In this document: positions 63,741 to 64,000 of the stretch, piece by piece
Numbering within the stretch: the stretch's first letter is position 1
Layout: every line of letters begins with the position of its first letter
Made by a program: the position numbers and the translations under genes
The notes under the pieces: model-generated
The model's database searches: none
What the model saw: the letters and a program-made list of their open reading frames with translations, nothing else
Told to the model about the DNA's origin: nothing
Assembly: GCF_000023785.1 (NCBI RefSeq)
Contig: NC_012982.1
Span: 1,240,001 to 1,304,000, forward strand
Direction: 5' to 3'
Source: Hirschia baltica ATCC 49814
Lineage (GTDB): Bacteria > Pseudomonadota > Alphaproteobacteria > Caulobacterales > Hyphomonadaceae
DNA length: 64,000 nucleotides

Positions 63741-64000
63741 ATGTCTTTTGCAGTTGAAACTAAACTTTGGGTTGATGCTCTCGTTCGTCGCGCGAGTATT
63801 GGTGGTGCCTATTCCCTTGTTGAGAGAGTTGGGGATGAAAAACGGGGAGATGTTGTCATAAAAACACGTCGTCCCAATGGCGATGTTTCTCTAATTGGGC
63901 GAGCCTTTAGTCCGAATGAAGAAATTGTTTTTCAGTTTATCAGGCCTGAAAATCCAATAATGACCGAAGCAGAGGCGGACGCATATCTAACCAAACGAAT
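63741..64000 (+). CDS. DUF1491 protein, N-terminal part
   Basis: The frame opens at ATG 63741 and is still open at the window end (86 codons). Its start VETKLWVDALVRRASIGGAY followed by RGDVVIKTRRPNGDVSLIGRA matches DUF1491, a small alphaproteobacterial family of unknown function. The protein is truncated by the window. Confidence 0.7.
   Translation, partial: MSFAVETKLWVDALVRRASIGGAYSLVERVGDEKRGDVVIKTRRPNGDVSLIGRAFSPNEEIVFQFIRPENPIMTEAEADAYLTKR

Overview
The window looks like a chromosomal segment of a moderately AT-rich (roughly mid-40s % G+C by eye) alphaproteobacterium. Pointers are a MucR/Ros-type regulator, a DUF1491 protein, a DUF2336 protein, a DnaA C-terminal-domain protein followed by a DUF6456 protein, the xseB-ispA-dxs cluster, and a DivJ/PleC-like sensor kinase. 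Two TonB proteins and an extended TonB-ExbB-ExbD locus suggest a marine, TonB-receptor-rich member of Caulobacterales/Hyphomonadales (Hirschia-like); that placement is inference. No rRNA, CRISPR array, transposase or integrase was seen. One tRNA (Gln, TTG anticodon) is present.

Layout. 1-4250: a truncated gene, an EamA transporter, small unknown genes, an orphan TonB and a zinc alcohol dehydrogenase. 4260-6556: a G+C-rich, hairpin-filled gap, then an A+T-rich two-gene unit coding for a TIR-ParA fusion and a small basic partner; this is the most accessory-looking stretch and the best candidate for an undescribed (possibly defence or partition-like) system. 6581-9323: a second EamA transporter and ilvD. 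9486-20856: housekeeping genes including a trypsin-like protease, an MBL-fold hydrolase, YbjQ, lepB, a FemAB-like acyltransferase, a histidine phosphatase, xseB-ispA-dxs (isoprenoid precursor supply), a DUF938 methyltransferase and tlyA. 20857-21391 holds no gene but carries strong inverted repeats. 21392-35647: aroC, a lysine-rich 38-residue protein, pdxH, lipid-related genes (GDPD lipoprotein, acyl-CoA ligase), MBL and ATP-grasp-like proteins, sppA, tRNA-Gln, mobA-moeA.

36479-42556 is a complete 'TonB2-type' energy-transduction locus: DUF3450 protein, long TtpC-like ExbB, short ExbB, two ExbD, TonB and an exported TPR protein, with highly biased codon use and a 0.8-kb upstream leader. 42856-48270 holds an exported oligopeptidase B-like lipoprotein, msrB, a MaoC dehydratase and two membrane/unknown genes. 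48408-56580 is a tightly overlapped Mrp (Mnh) cation/proton antiporter operon in the order E-F-G-B(fusion)-C-D-D-x-D. It contains three D-type proton-channel subunits, and its subunit C carries a large histidine-rich insertion.

56727-64000 holds mucR, a PAS protein behind a perfect palindrome, the DnaA-C/DUF6456 pair, sufE, two exported proteins of unknown function flanking a membrane histidine kinase, and a truncated DUF1491 gene at the right edge.
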